The translations under genes were made by a program, and so were the position numbers. 64,000 bases of DNA. Source: Adenanthera pavonina. Taxonomy: Eukaryota > Streptophyta > Magnoliopsida > Fabales > Fabaceae. This document shows positions 1-13,210 of this stretch, in pieces. Position 1 is the stretch's first letter. Each line of letters starts with the position of its first letter. The DNA lies in contig JAIVEN010000037.1 of NCBI GenBank assembly GCA_026686845.1, forward strand, positions 434,001 through 498,000, given 5' to 3'. Below the pieces are notes generated by a model. It had not been told where the DNA came from. It was given only the letters and a program-made list of their open reading frames with translations, and made no database searches.

Positions 1-1518
1 TGAATTTCTATGTCATTATTAATAATTTTTCTTTCTTTATTGTTTTGTGATCTTTTAATATTCAACTATATGCAATTTGTAAGAAAAATAATTAGCATTT
101 CTAATCTCATGTTCAAAATAAAATAACAAACTCATGACAATTTGTCCAATTTTTTTTATCATATTCATAATAATTTTTTGATAAAAAAAATTAACTGGCT
201 CAACAACATAAATTGGAGGAAATTTTTCTATATAGTAATATGTAGGGAAAAAATGATTGATTTTTTTTCTCTAATCAGTAAGTGTATCTGTAAACAAACT
301 CAACAGTTTCACAAAAAAAAAGGTGTAAAATAATTATATCAAATTTGGTTCATGTTTGGTTCAAACCCCAGAGGCTCAAAATTGAAACTTGAACGAAATT
401 GCCCAGTTTTCCTATATTGAACAGTAAACCAAACATGAATAGTTATCAATTTTTATCGGTTCACATTGATTTGATTTGATTCGGTGTAGCCGGTTTAGTT
501 TATTTTGAAACACTTTGGTATATTTGAGTTGTAAATCTAGATATATAAGATTAAATAATTGTCTTCTTGAGTTTTCTATTTTTTAAAAAAAAATACGTAC
601 ACTATGAAAAATAATTTTCCAACTCTCAATTTAAAAAATTGAAATATAAACGTTAAATAATATTATATTTAAATTATTTATATTTAACTATGTAATAACG
701 GAGAGAGAGAGGGGGAGAGAGTAGAGATTTAACTATGCAATAACTAATATACTTGTTTTCCTTTTTAATTTAAAATATTTTATAAATTTTCAATCAATAT
801 ATATTATATATAACTAAAATCATCACTCGCTAATTATTTATTATTCAATAATATAACAATAGCATAAAATTATGTAATATATCAGTATTAATTTACTATT
901 CAATTGAAATGATATTTTTCAAATGCAATATATCATTGCTATCTAAAATAAAAAAAATATAATATATAATTAATATATATAATTTATAGCATATCATATT
1001 ATTTAGAGGTAATTAATAATATAATTCTATTTATGAAAGGAAGTCTATGAACGGTTTAGTATTTTAAGGAATCCAAATTTATGAAATTGTTAGTGGCATT
1101 TGATACTGACAAATGAGTGAATAGGTGTTGCACATGCGAAGATATTCTTCAACTAACGAAGATCAACTATCACCCCTACATGGCTGAAAATGGCGCACTC
1201 TTCAACTGTCTTCCTGTCATTTTGCTCAATCATCCCACATTACTCCCCACATTCATTTTTCATATTATATACAATTTTCTCTTTTTTAATATATTTTTTT
1301 ATTTCATATTTGTTTGGTATATATGCCACAAAGCATGCGGTCCTCTATTTTATTTTATTTCATATATTTGTTTGTGGTTTGTAGATAGTGAAATTTGCTG
1401 TAGATTTTATATTTTAAATTTAGCGGCATGGGCTCCCTGTACATTGCATAGAGTATAATGAATTAACCACACTTCATGGGGCATATGTATATGCATCTAG
1501 TTTGCTATATATTTTATA

Positions 1519-1781
1519 CTCCCTCCGGTCTCATTTATAAGATGTTATTTTGAAAATTTGCTTGGTCCTATTTATAAGGTGTTATGTTATTTTTTTTGTT
1601 TGAATTTCCTTTTTACCCTTCATTTCATAACTTTTTTTGTCTCGTAAATTGTTCCGATCTTTAATTAGTAGGGGTAAAATTGAAAGTTTATATTATTTTT
1701 TTATAAATTTAAGAGTATAATTATGTCTTCTTAATACCCATGCAATAAAAAACAACATCTTATAAATGGGATCGGAGGGAG
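1519..1781. mobile_element. Stowaway-like MITE
   Basis: A 263-bp non-coding element with matching inverted ends: it begins CTCCCTCCGGTCTCATTTAT and ends with the near-complement ATAAATGGGATCGGAGGGAG. It is flanked by TA on both sides (1517-1518 and 1782-1783). The CTCCCTCC terminus and TA target duplication fit the Stowaway group, moved by Tc1/mariner-type transposases. The ends are well preserved, so this is a fairly young copy. Confidence 0.85.
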
Positions 1782-3012
1782 TATTTTATTAGATGAAACC
1801 CCTAGCGAGCTACCACATTGTTCGTGGCTAATGGGCAATATGAGTTTTACTCTAAATTATTGGATGGATACAACTAATGAATGCACAGTTTAATTGGCTG
1901 GGGTTGTACTATCTTAATTAATTAAAGGTTTTATATTCAACCTCTGGTTTGTGAGCATTAAAATGTATTTTCAATTGATAGTTAAAAACTAATTAATTTG
2001 AGGTGTAGAGATTGTCAAAATAAATTTTATTTATTCTAATAAAATATTTTTCATACACATGCAGTTACGAATCAAATTCTATATATCATCTATCAATTGT
2101 GTTGGACCTTATTGGTTGTTGAAACTCTAAGAAAATTTAAAATCAACTTGACCCGAATTTGGAGTCCAATATGTCTTACAAATGCCAAATGATGTCTAAG
2201 TTAATATTTAATATCAACTTTAATATAAAATTTAAATTTTACAATAAGATATAGGAGACAATGCACGAAATCTCCTCACCACATTAGCGTGAGCAATAAG
2301 GCCCTTTGTCATTTGGGTTCGATTATTAGTTTTTGCATATGAGAGAGCAATGTAATTAGAAAATGTTTACCCTTTACACTTAATAATTTTCATGCTAGTT
2401 AAGGATACTCTTCATTCAATACTTAAAAAAAATGAAGAAAAATAAATTAGGATTCTAAAAACAAATATTCGCCACAGAGGACCCCAAGGCATGCCACATG
2501 AAATAAACTCCATGCCCAATTGGAGTTTTTTAGGGGGGAATATACATTTATTTTTTTTGTCCTCATTTATCTCTCTCCAAAAAAAAAATGCATGCATCCC
2601 CATGGTATAATGAGACAAACACATGCTCGTTTTTATCGTTAAGTATAACGGGCAAGGGCAAGTTGACATTTAAGAAATGGGGGAAAAGGGTAAAAGTATC
2701 AATGTAATGCAGACTCACATGTGAGTCAGCAGCAGGGAACACAAGAAAATGCAGCAGTTGCATGTGGATTGTCTTTACTCCTCTTATCATATGTGACATT
2801 AAACAATTCAAATATTAACGGACGAATCTCCAATAAAAGACAAACCCATTCTTGGTATTGACCACATTATTTTACTTTTTCCATTTATGACCATAAACAT
2901 ATATATATATATATATTTATTTATTTTTTATAAGACTAAGTTTTTTTTTCGTGAATAATAAGAACTAATCCTTTTGAGAATAGATAACCAAATGATAGAC
3001 CCATATTAAATA

Positions 3013-3290
3013 CTTTTTTTATTCAAAATATAAGAGATTTTTAACTATTTTATGCATATTAAAGAAATGTGATTACATTCTTAAATTTCTTTAAAAAAAA
3101 CTTAACATCATATTTTTACTCTTATTAATTACCAATAAGTAAAGTTATTTTCACTTTTTTCTATTATAAATTACAATAGTGGTCATCAATAAATAGGGAT
3201 AAAAAATATAAACTACTACTAAATATTACATAATATCTTATATTATAAACCAAAAAAATTATAAAAAATTTCTTATATTTTGTACCAGAG
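3013..3290. mobile_element. Degenerate MITE, same family as the copy at 56639
   Basis: The interior matches the element at 56639-56922 along its length: both have AAAATATAAG near the left end, a GCATATTAAA block, a TTTTTACTC/TTTTTACCC block, and a CTTATATTTTG motif near the right end. The outermost inverted repeat is eroded (no intact CTCCCTCC), but TA dinucleotides flank the inferred ends. Decay suggests an older insertion than the 56.6-kb copy. Confidence 0.6.
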
Positions 3291-4302
3291 TATATAGATT
3301 TGGTTATATATTTATTTCTACTTAATTTAATTTAATTTAACTGACAACCCTAACTGCTACCTACGATTTCTTTGTCTATGGCCCTATGGGGGCCATTCAT
3401 TTTTCTTCCATCACTTTGATATTGATGCCTCCAAAGTTCTAACCACCAACATATAAATTAAGAGCATGTGAAATCAAATCTATCTCCACAGTAATATTAT
3501 CATATTTGACAAACAGATCATATTAGATGAGATTAGATGTATCCTCATAAGTAGTGAGGGATAATCTAAAATATGCAACCAAATCAACGTAATCTCAGGA
3601 AACTGTGGTCGTCTTGACCCATAAAGCGTGCCTACCTTCTCATTTTCAGCCGGACCAATACCTTTTTCTTGTGCCATACAATAAATATCTTTATCGTTTT
3701 TATTTTATAGAATTAATTAATTAATATCAACAAAAAAATATGTATTTTATAGCGAGTGCTGTTCATAATTATGAATCATACATTTTTCTTGGAATGAAAT
3801 GTCACACCCAATGTGTTTGGATTCAAGGCTCACCTATAGAAGATCTAGACTGGCTAAATAACATTACAAATTTTAAGTTTTTTAATTTTACCTTTTTCAA
3901 CGATAAATTCATTTAAACATATAAGAATAAAATTAAATTAAATTTGGATCATTTAATTCAACATCCCATGTTCGTCTTTTGTGATCAGTAGAGAATCCAA
4001 ATAACACGTGTAGGAGTGTATAACTTAATCTAATACACTTTTTATCTCTGGCTCTTTACAATTTACATATCTTGACCAAGCTTCACTTTTATCCGAAATT
4101 ATCAAGTCAAGCTAAGTGTTCGTTTGAATTAATTTTTTATAAGAGTAGAGAAATTTATCATAAATCTATTTAAATAAAAAAATAATTATTAGAAACTATA
4201 ATTTAGTTTACCAAAATAAGCCCTAAGCAATTAAACCTATGGACACTCCTAATTGCTATCCATGTTTCTATCAAATAACTTAAGGATTTTAAAAGGAATT
4301 AT

Positions 4303-4577
4303 TCATTCCATTTTAAAATATAAAAAATAAATAATTAAATTATTATAACTAAAAAAACAATTAAACGTCTTAAATATATTATTTTTACAAATATCTTTAT
4401 TTAATATTTTCAATTAACTCTTATTTAACTTATACCTCATGATAAGTTTATTTTAATATTTTAATTAAGGACAAAATTTAAAAAATATATTAGTTTATTT
4501 GATAAAAATTATTTACCTCTTATATTTTAGAATAAAATATATTTAAAAATATCTTCTATATATTGAAATGGAGGTAG
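4303..4577. mobile_element. Probable degenerate MITE
   Basis: The left end TTCATTCCATTTTAAAATAT and the right end ATATTGAAATGGAGGTAG are imperfect inverted complements, with TA on each side. An internal CTTATATTTTAGAATAAAAT lies near the right end, as in Stowaway-like copies elsewhere in this window. The element is non-coding and AT-rich. The exact ends and the family are uncertain. Confidence 0.4.
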
Positions 4578-7405
4578 TAAAATACAAGAAATTTCCTATG
4601 GATTAAAATTTAAGAAAGCATAATAATTCAAAATTTAAAATTTGAAAGTGACAAAAAAAAATACAGGAAATCAGGAGGAGCGTCAAAGCAGTGTCGTTTC
4701 TGGGGGTAATTTCATTACCACTCTTTATTAAAGCACACATTTGTCTGGTGTGAATCAATGACTCTACTGTGGAACAAGAACATCACTTTTTTTCCTCTTT
4801 CTTTTTTGTATTCTTTGTGATTAAAAGGCCTTTATGGAAGCAAAATCAGATAGATTCTTCTCCACACTGAGCAGATCTGGGAGAATCAGATATATTTAAT
4901 GCATTATCACATAAATGATTTATTCATGTATATAATCACTCATTATCATACTTCCTCCCGATGTTTTGTACAAAATATACATATATTAAAAAAAATCTAA
5001 AAACATCTTAAATTTGTGAACGAAGAACTAAAACTTTCACTTTTAACTTTATTAAATGTTTTATCATTATGCCTATTAAGTGTATGGAGTTTTAATAGAC
5101 ATTTTATGAGAAGTAATAATGACCGGGTAAAAATATAAAAATTGTATCCAACACATATAATGTGGACAAAAAATTTATTTTAGAAAATACCTTTTATATG
5201 GGGATTATTACTATATTATCGTATTTATTTGACTAAAATACTTTAAATTTAAGTTTTATTTTGAAAGTTTGAATAATTTAAATTTAAAATGAATTTGTCT
5301 TGGTTAATCAATAACAATTTCAAATGTATTCAATTCATCTCAAATCATTTACAGTTTAAAATTATAAATACATATGGTGTAAAAAATGCTACCTAAAAAC
5401 TAAAATACCCATATTCCCTTCAAACCTTTCTCTTACTCTTATTTTAAAATTTTTTATGATTCTAAATATAGATTATATTCTATAAGTTTTTAGAATACCA
5501 ATTACTTTATTTTCAAAGTACCTCTATTTATAAGTAAGAGAGAGTAAATTATTTAAATTTGTGATATTTATTAGGAGTAAGGATGAAAATTATATTAATT
5601 TTAAAATAATTTTATTATTTTAACAAATTTTTTTTTATTTCAATGAGTTAGTTGAATGTGACTTATATTAGGGATTAAAGATCAGAGAGAGTATTTAATT
5701 ACTCCCCTTTTATAGATGAGAGAGAAGAAAAATATGATTAATTAAATAGGGATATAATTAAAAAAATATTAATTATGGATTGGATTTCTAAAATAATAAT
5801 AGTTTTTGAGCAAAATAAAAATTCTAAAACAATAAAGTTTTAGAATAGAGAAAGTAAAATACAAACCACATTATTCATAAATTATTAATCTAGTTTCATT
5901 TTTTCAAATTGTAAAATCATAAATAATATGGTTCATCCTTGATTTTATACCACCTAAAAAAACAACGCATGTTTAGTTATGAACCAGAATATGATTTGGT
6001 CCCAATAAACCTAAAATAGGATATTAATCATGCTAACATTGGCTTATAATTATCGTATTATTATTTTTAATTTTATTTTATTTTTTGATATTGTTCTTTT
6101 AAAACATCTGAACAAGATTTTGGGCCAAAAAAAAAAAAGAAACTGAACAAGATTTGAGAATACTCTAAATGCTATTTTTTACATAAAAAGTTCTCATCTA
6201 AAAATTGCCACTATTTTTCATTTGACAATAACTAATATATTATGGAAAAAATTTTTAATAACATTATTATTACTTTTAAAATTAATATGTAATTAAAAAT
6301 AGGGTGAAGTGGCACTGTATATTAATTAAACAATACAGTTCCACTAAGGGTGCTTCGTGCGTGCCCCCCTTTTTTCTGGTTTTTTTTTTTTTTTTCTACT
6401 TGACTAAGTCCCATTTTTTCCTCATTTATTAATTCTTTCTTTTGCAAGTAGAATTCATTTTTTTCTCTTTCTTTCTTTAGGTGGCCCCCACATTTTTCCT
6501 TATTTTACCAAATTCAATGTTTTTTAATTCTAAATTCTTTTTTATCAGTTTTTACTAATTAATTAATTTTTATTTTTATTTTTTAAATTTATATTAATTT
6601 TAATTACTATTATTTTTTATATATATTTTTTAAATAGTTAAAATTAACGATAAGATTTTTTTTAAATTTAATGTATTTTAAAAATAAATAAAATGTCCTC
6701 AATATCTCTCATGCATCTCATACGGGAAGAAAAATCTAGCTAAAACAAAAGTAAGAAAAACATGCGCATTTCGTAAATTAGAATAAATTCTTTTATTATT
6801 ATCTTCAACTCATAACCCTAGAAAGAGTCAAGGGAAATCAATTGTTGTTATTTTATTAAGTAATTAATTAATTAATATTATTTTTAATTTGTTGTTATGG
6901 GTTTTGCTTCTTTTTTAAGTTGAAGGTGAAGGGTGGTTGGGAAAAAAAATAAATAAAACAAAAGGTTGAAGGGGTGAAGGTAGCTGCTTTGTTCACCGCC
7001 GCCTGAAAACAAGAACCAGGGAGAGAGAGCAGAGGGTGGCATTTTGGGTTCATAGGGCCAAAAAGCATCTTCTTTATCAAAGATTTCTGCTTTTTCTCTA
7101 ATGTGAATGGCCTAATCCCATCAATATTATCCATTCGTTGCTTGATTGAGCCATTCTAAACCCAACAGAGTCATGTTTCTCTTTGTTTGGGGGCTGTAAA
7201 GAGCAAACACCTCGGGGTCTATTCATACAATACATGCATAGATAGATAAAGAGAGATAGGGATAAAGAGAGATTGCAGAAAAGCAGTGACAGAAGAACCT
7301 TGTAAACCCCGTCATTGTGAACAAGGTTTCCTCATTATTCTCTCCCTTCTAGTCTCACAAAAATTCCTCATTCTTTTTCGTTTTTTGTAATTTTCTTTTT
7401 TTGCT

Positions 7406-7753
7406 ATGATATCTATGTATAGTCAGTCTTTCCATCCACCTGTCCATCCTCCTCTTATCCATATCCCCACTTCTTTTTCATGCCAGATATTGTCACTAGA
7501 CATTTTTTGTAGTATTGTTGTCATCATTCTTAGTTTTTTCAGAGCAAAGGTTAGTGTGTCACATGGTATAAGTACTTCAGTAGGTGCTGCTAAGATTTCT
7601 GTCTCTCTGTCAGTTCAGCATCATTCGTCTTTGTTTTTCATATTTCTTATATCCGGGGTTCCTCCTGGCTCTGTGCATTTTGACCAGGACCAGAGAAGCG
7701 GCCAGTTTCTTGTAGGGGTACTTGGTGGAGACTTAAGGAAGGAGGAAGAATGA
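7406..7753 (+). other. Possible upstream ORF overlapping the CTP synthase start
   Basis: A 115-codon frame in the presumed leader ends with a TGA that overlaps the CTP synthase ATG (the four bases ATGA at 7750-7753). It is in a different frame from the enzyme. The translation has hydrophobic and Ser-rich stretches and no domain I recognise. It would matter only if 7406-7749 is in the mature leader; an intron there would remove it. This may well be chance. Confidence 0.25.
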
Positions 7754-10700
7754 AGTACGTGTTGGTGACAGGTGGTGTTGTTAGTGGACTGGGGAAAGGA
7801 GTTACTGCTAGCAGTATTGGAGTCCTTCTCCAGGCCTGTGGTCTTCGGGTTACTTCTATTAAGATTGGTATTTTATCTCTTCTTCTATGAACTCAAGCCT
7901 CATTTTTTTCCCTCCTTCACGTGGTATTTGTGAAGGAAATGAAAAGCGAAGCAAGAGGGGTTTAACCTGAGAAACCCCATAGAAAGATAATGGAGGGATG
8001 CTATTTTATTTTATCTTCAGTTTTAGATTGGTATTTTTTTAATTTAGATTCTTCTTCTTCTTCCTCTTTCCATTAAATCCGTGTATTAATAATTTGTGTT
8101 GGTGAAGGGGGGATTTAAATCGGGAAGACAAAAGAAAAGAAGAATATTATATATATATATTATATTTACTTTTTCTTTTTCTTTTCTTATGAACTAAAAT
8201 CTCACTATGCTTTTTTTTGTTACTCAATGGTGTTTCCGAAGGTAAAAAATTAGAAGCAAGAGGGATATAATTGTAGAAGGTCATAGAAATAACGGGGGAT
8301 TTTTATTTTCCAATATCTTTGTCACTTCAATTAATTAATAAAATTATCATTCAGTAGAATGGCTGAATTAGTTTTCTTGTGGAACAAGAGGGCACTCCCA
8401 ATTTTAGGCTGTGTGCTTTCACTTGCATATTCAATTAAAACAGTCTTTCTTGTGAAACTATTCTTTACCGGCAATTTATTCCTAGTTATTTTTATAATGT
8501 TTCATCTTATCTTTTGCTCGCAGATCCCTACCTAAACATTGATGCTGGATTAATGTCTCCTTTTGAGCATGGGGAGGTGTTTGTCTTAGATGATGGTGGT
8601 GAGGTAAACAAAAAACATGCCATCAAAATTGCTATTTCCTTTGCGAGATGAAAATGTGGGCTTGAGATTGTAACCATTGCTTTTAAATGATACTATTATC
8701 ATCTACCATTGAATTTTCACTTATGTGACATCCCCCATCCAATATCCATATTTTCATTTTACTTGAAAGTTAACCCATTTGATTTCTCGGACTGATTTCA
8801 GTAACTGGAGCAGAGGTATCTACATTATTTTGTTTTGTTAGTTTAAATTTTATTTTTTTTTTCCTTTTTTGTTTTGAAGGTTGACCTTGATCTTGGAAAC
8901 TATGAGCGCTTTTTGGACTTCAAGTTAACCCGTGACAATAATATCACAACTGGGAAAATTTACCAGGTAACTGAACTGTCTATCTCTTCTGTGAAATATA
9001 TATTGTTTTTTTAGACTAAGCTTACGTACGGCATCTTATAGTTTTCAATTTTACCTTTTCCATAGTCTGTTCTTGAAAAGGAGAGAAGAGGTGATTATAT
9101 TGGAAAGACTGTCCAGGTATGTTTGATCTTACTAATTTTCTTTTTGAAGACAGTCTGTAATGGTTGATGGTTCCATGGTTTTTATTCACCTTCGGTTTAT
9201 TTGTAGGTTGTTCCTCACATAACAGATGCCATCCAAGAGTGGATAGAGCGTGTAGCAAAGATACCGGTTGATGGAAAAGAAGGACCACCTGATGTCTGTG
9301 TCATTGAATTGGGTGGAACTATAGGTAAATTGGGATTGTTAAACTAGCTATTTATTAACTAAGGCAGTTTTTTGGTTTTCACTACCATTATAATTCCATT
9401 AGAAAATTTTCATATTGTATTAATTCATCTATTCTTTCTATCTGGAAAATTTTGTGGAAACTGTGTGATTAATTTGGTTATTTGAAAGTTCTATAATTAT
9501 TTTAATTATATTTTTGAACCCTTTATGATGTAGGGGATATTGAATCCATGCCTTTTATTGAGGCACTTGGCCAATTTTCGTGCCGTGTAGGTAATGTTTG
9601 TCATGCTTCAGACTTTGTAGTTTAATTATTTATGCAATCCAATTTGCTGTTGGATGCTCTTCAGTAAAGAAGTTTCTCTTATTCTATTGTTACTTTGTGC
9701 AGGCACTGGCAACTTTTGTTTGGTTCATGTCAGCCTGGTGCCTGTTCTCAAAGTTGTTGGCGAACCGGTATATTGAACATTTTTCATTGAGGCAACATTA
9801 TATAGGCTTTTGAAATAATGGGATTTGTAAAAAAATTAGTCTACCACTCTACTTAGCAAAGTATGGAAAGAAATTCATTTTTTATTGATCTGTGCTTCAC
9901 TAAAAGGAGATGGACTGTAATATATCCAGTATATGCATCCAAATGGTGTAGTTGATTTGTTTTTATCTTTTGCTTATTGAAAGCCTAAATCTGCAGAAAA
10001 CAAAGCCAACTCAGCATAGTGTCCGTCAACTTAGGGGATTAGGATTGACCCCTAATGTTCTAGCTTGTCGAAGTTCAAAGGTGTGGCTCTTGCTCCTTCT
10101 TTTATTCCTAATTTATTTAGTTATTTAATCTTCCTATTAGTTATAATGTAACAAAGGTTTAAATATTCTGTAATTTCTTGTCCATACAGGAACTTGATGA
10201 CAATGTTAAGGCAAAACTTTCTCAATTCTGCCACGTGCCAGTAATGACAACTATTGACATTCTTTTTCTTTTTCACCATAGCCTTGTATCTCTCTCTAAT
10301 CAACCTTTTGTGTTTGCAGCTGGCTAATATAGTTACCCTCCATGATGTTCCAAATATTTGGCACATTCCTTTACTAATGAAAGTAAGTAATTCTATGGCA
10401 TTTGTGAAACTGTTTACTGTGTTGTCTTCCTAAATAGTTGACTTGCTTTTTCTTTTCATATTCTTTTAGTGGGTGATTTAACTCATTTGCAAACCTGAAA
10501 TTTTTTTTTTATTTATATTCTGTATTATATAGGATCAGAAGGCGCATGGAGCAATCTTGAAAGCATTGAACCTTCTAGGGTTTGTTTGACTAACTCAATC
10601 TTTATTTGATCTGTATCCCCTCCCCTTCTGTTTGTGATCTTCTCTGCTGGACCGAATTTCTGAAAATGATTCATAATATATGCTACTGCAGTTAGCTTTA

Positions 10701-13210
10701 GTGTTTTGTCTGTCATTCTAATAACGTCCTTATTGTTTGCAGTGTTGCTAAAGAGCCTAATCTTCTAGAATGGACCACAAGGACTAAAGTTAAAGTTTAT
10801 GACAAATTGCACGAACGTGTAGGTCTCACATATCCAATATATTAATAGACACACACACACACATTTTTTCTCTATTGCCTATACTTGAGCTCACAACTAT
10901 GATGTACTTCACAGGTTCGAATTGCAATGGTTGGAAAATATACTGGCCTTGAAGATGCATATCTTTCTGTTTTGAAGGTACATTGCTATATCCTTTACTT
11001 GCCATGGTTGACAGTAGTATTAATGACAATTCTCTGCAATTTGCATTCTTGGTACTTCAATTCTCAAAACTGACGTTCAATTTTCTGGTCTAAAGTATTA
11101 CCTGCCTGGATTCCGACTATGAACTCTTATATATTGTAACCTAAATGTCCTTTTCTTTTTTGTGCAGGCACTCTTGCATGCTTCTGTTGCCAGTAATCGT
11201 AAACTTGATGTGGTCTGGGTTCCTTCGGGTGACCTTGAAGATGTTAGTGCTAAAGAGGTGATTACTGACTTTTCTATTGTTCCATAGATGGTAATTAACC
11301 TTTTTACTTCATACCTGACTTCTAATGATTAATTTACTGCTTGTAGACTCCGGATGCACATAAAGCTGCTTGGGATCGTTTGAAGGTCAACATCCTACTA
11401 TTCGGACTCGAAATTGATTGCATTTCTGTAGTTTGTTTTTCAGTATTTATGATGTACAATGTTGTTACATTGCAGGGTGCTAATGGGATTCTAGTTCCAG
11501 GAGGTTTTGGTGATAGAGGAGTGGAAGGGAAGATTCTTGCTACTAAGTATGCTCGAGAAAACAAAGTGCCATTTCTTGGTATTTGCCTAGGGATGCAAAT
11601 TGCTGTCATTGAATTTGCACGATCTGTTTTGGGTATGCATGATGCTAATAGTACAGAGTTTGATCTTGAAACCAAGAGCCCTTGTGTCATAAAAATGCTA
11701 GAGGTATATTGTCCCACTTCACCTGAGTCGGTAATAGTCTTTTAAAAAATTGTTAAACTGGATTTTTCTATTGTTAGGGTTCAACGACTGATATGGGAGG
11801 AACTATGCGTCTTGGTTCAAGGAGGACTTACTTCCAAGTCGCCAACTGCAAATCTGCGAAGTTGTAAGAACTAAGAACCGAACTTATGTAGATTCATGTA
11901 CTCATATTGTATAATCTTCCAAGGGGTTACCAAGTTTATGTGCTCCCACACTTGGTATTAGTTTCCTGTTAAATATTCACCATTTTTTATCCTAAAAAGA
12001 GGATTTCTTCATCACATATATCACAAGAGATGTATTTAAAGATATTTTGCTGATTCTCATCAATGACATTACAATTGACATTAATGTTTAATACTATACC
12101 TTTGAATTTTTTGTAGGTATGGTAATGTAAGCTATATTGATGAGCGACATCGTCATAGATATGAGGTAAAATAAGTTTGCATGCACGAAATACTCTTATA
12201 TAGGAAGAAGAAATGGTCAGCTAAAATAGTTACACTGTGCAGGTTAATCCAGACATGATATCACAGCTAGAGAGTGCCGGTCTATCTTTTGTTGGCAAAG
12301 ATGAAACAGGGAATCGCATGGAGGTATATTTAAGCTTGAAACCCTAATGACATGTGTCTTGGGATTATATCACAAATTAATTACTTTTAACCGTAGTAAT
12401 TATGTATGCACATCACTCAAGTGCAGATAGTTGAACTGCCTGGCCATCCTTTCTTTATTGGCGTTCAGTTTCACCCTGAGTTCAAGTCTAGACCTGGGAA
12501 ACCTTCTCCACCCTTTCTTGGTATTTTCTTCGTACTGATTATATATCTTTTGCTATCCATCTTCTTTTGCTGATATTTATTCTATACAATTTTGAAATAC
12601 ACCTGTAATCAAGGCTATGTTTGTAGAACTGTTTCTGATGATCAAACTACTAATGACATGATTGTCCTAGTTTGTTTTAGAACTCTTGTTGCAATAATAA
12701 TAATAGGAACTTGCTTGGGGACTAGAGTGAAAATTTATATGCTAAATGCTTCATTTTCGGCACTTACATCTTCGAGTGCATATCTTTTTGGTGATCTGCA
12801 CATGAGTTTTTTAAAGTGATTCACCTAATCTGATATGCCAAGATGTTGAACAGCTCTTTGACACTTCAATTTTTTTAGGGCTTTTGATACTTTGTTCCTT
12901 TTTCAGATTGCATTGTCCTCTCTGATTTGAGGGTATTATGCCCACTAATAATTTTCTTTCTTCGTCCAAGAAATGTACTTAAATGCTTGATCATTTGACA
13001 GGACTAATAGCTGCAGCGTGTGAAATGAGGACAGTTCTGCCACCAAATGGCCATGTCAGTAGGTTAACCAATGGGACATGTAATGGACATTTACCAATGA
13101 CAAAATCAAATCATCACAACGGAAACATGTTCAAACCATCCAACGGTGCGCTAAATGGCGTGTATACCAACGGCAATGGTAACGGTGTATGCGTTGATGG
13201 AAGTTGGTAG
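7750..13210 (+). CDS. CTP synthase (glutamine-hydrolysing), 21 exons
   Basis: The enzyme converts UTP, ATP and glutamine to CTP in the cytosol. Coding exons: 7750-7867, 8524-8603, 8880-8966, 9066-9116, 9207-9324, 9534-9590, 9703-9767, 9997-10080, 10190-10240, 10320-10382, 10533-10579, 10743-10818, 10915-10977, 11168-11257, 11347-11385, 11476-11703, 11778-11863, 12117-12165, 12243-12323, 12427-12520, 13002-13210. They give 611 aa. The synthetase domain comes first: a P-loop-like GGVVSGLGKG at residues 8-17, then DPYLN. A class I glutamine amidotransferase domain follows: PGGFGDRG, nucleophile Cys400 in GICLGMQ, and His527/Glu529 in FHPEF. All catalytic motifs are present. The last exon adds an Asn/Gly-rich tail from about residue 559. 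All 20 junctions keep frame with GT/AG borders. The start is chosen because the protein begins directly with the conserved MKYVLVTGG. It converges on the ABC transporter gene downstream. Confidence 0.96.
10849..10863 (+). repeat. (AC)n microsatellite in a CTP synthase intron
   Basis: A run of AC dinucleotides lies in the intron after coding exon 12. No function is implied. Confidence 0.9.

Larger units (their letters stand above)
1..7405. other. Gene-free AT-rich intergenic region with MITEs
   Basis: No open reading frame here looks like a protein; the short frames are low-complexity translations of A/T-rich DNA. The region carries several small transposon-like segments (listed separately), homopolymer runs and AT microsatellites (for example around 2898-2917). 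A pyrimidine-rich stretch lies near 6360-6480. From about 6900 the composition becomes less AT-rich, and 7141-7749 is probably the promoter and leader of the CTP synthase gene. I could not fix a transcription start. Confidence 0.6.

Noticed and set aside
1117..1458. Plus-strand frame of 113 codons
   Set aside because: Phe/Ile/Tyr-rich translation of T-rich DNA, with no domain, splice context or neighbouring exons.
11334..11717. Minus-strand frame of 127 codons
   Set aside because: It is antisense to CTP synthase exons 15 and 16, which have a complete sense assignment.
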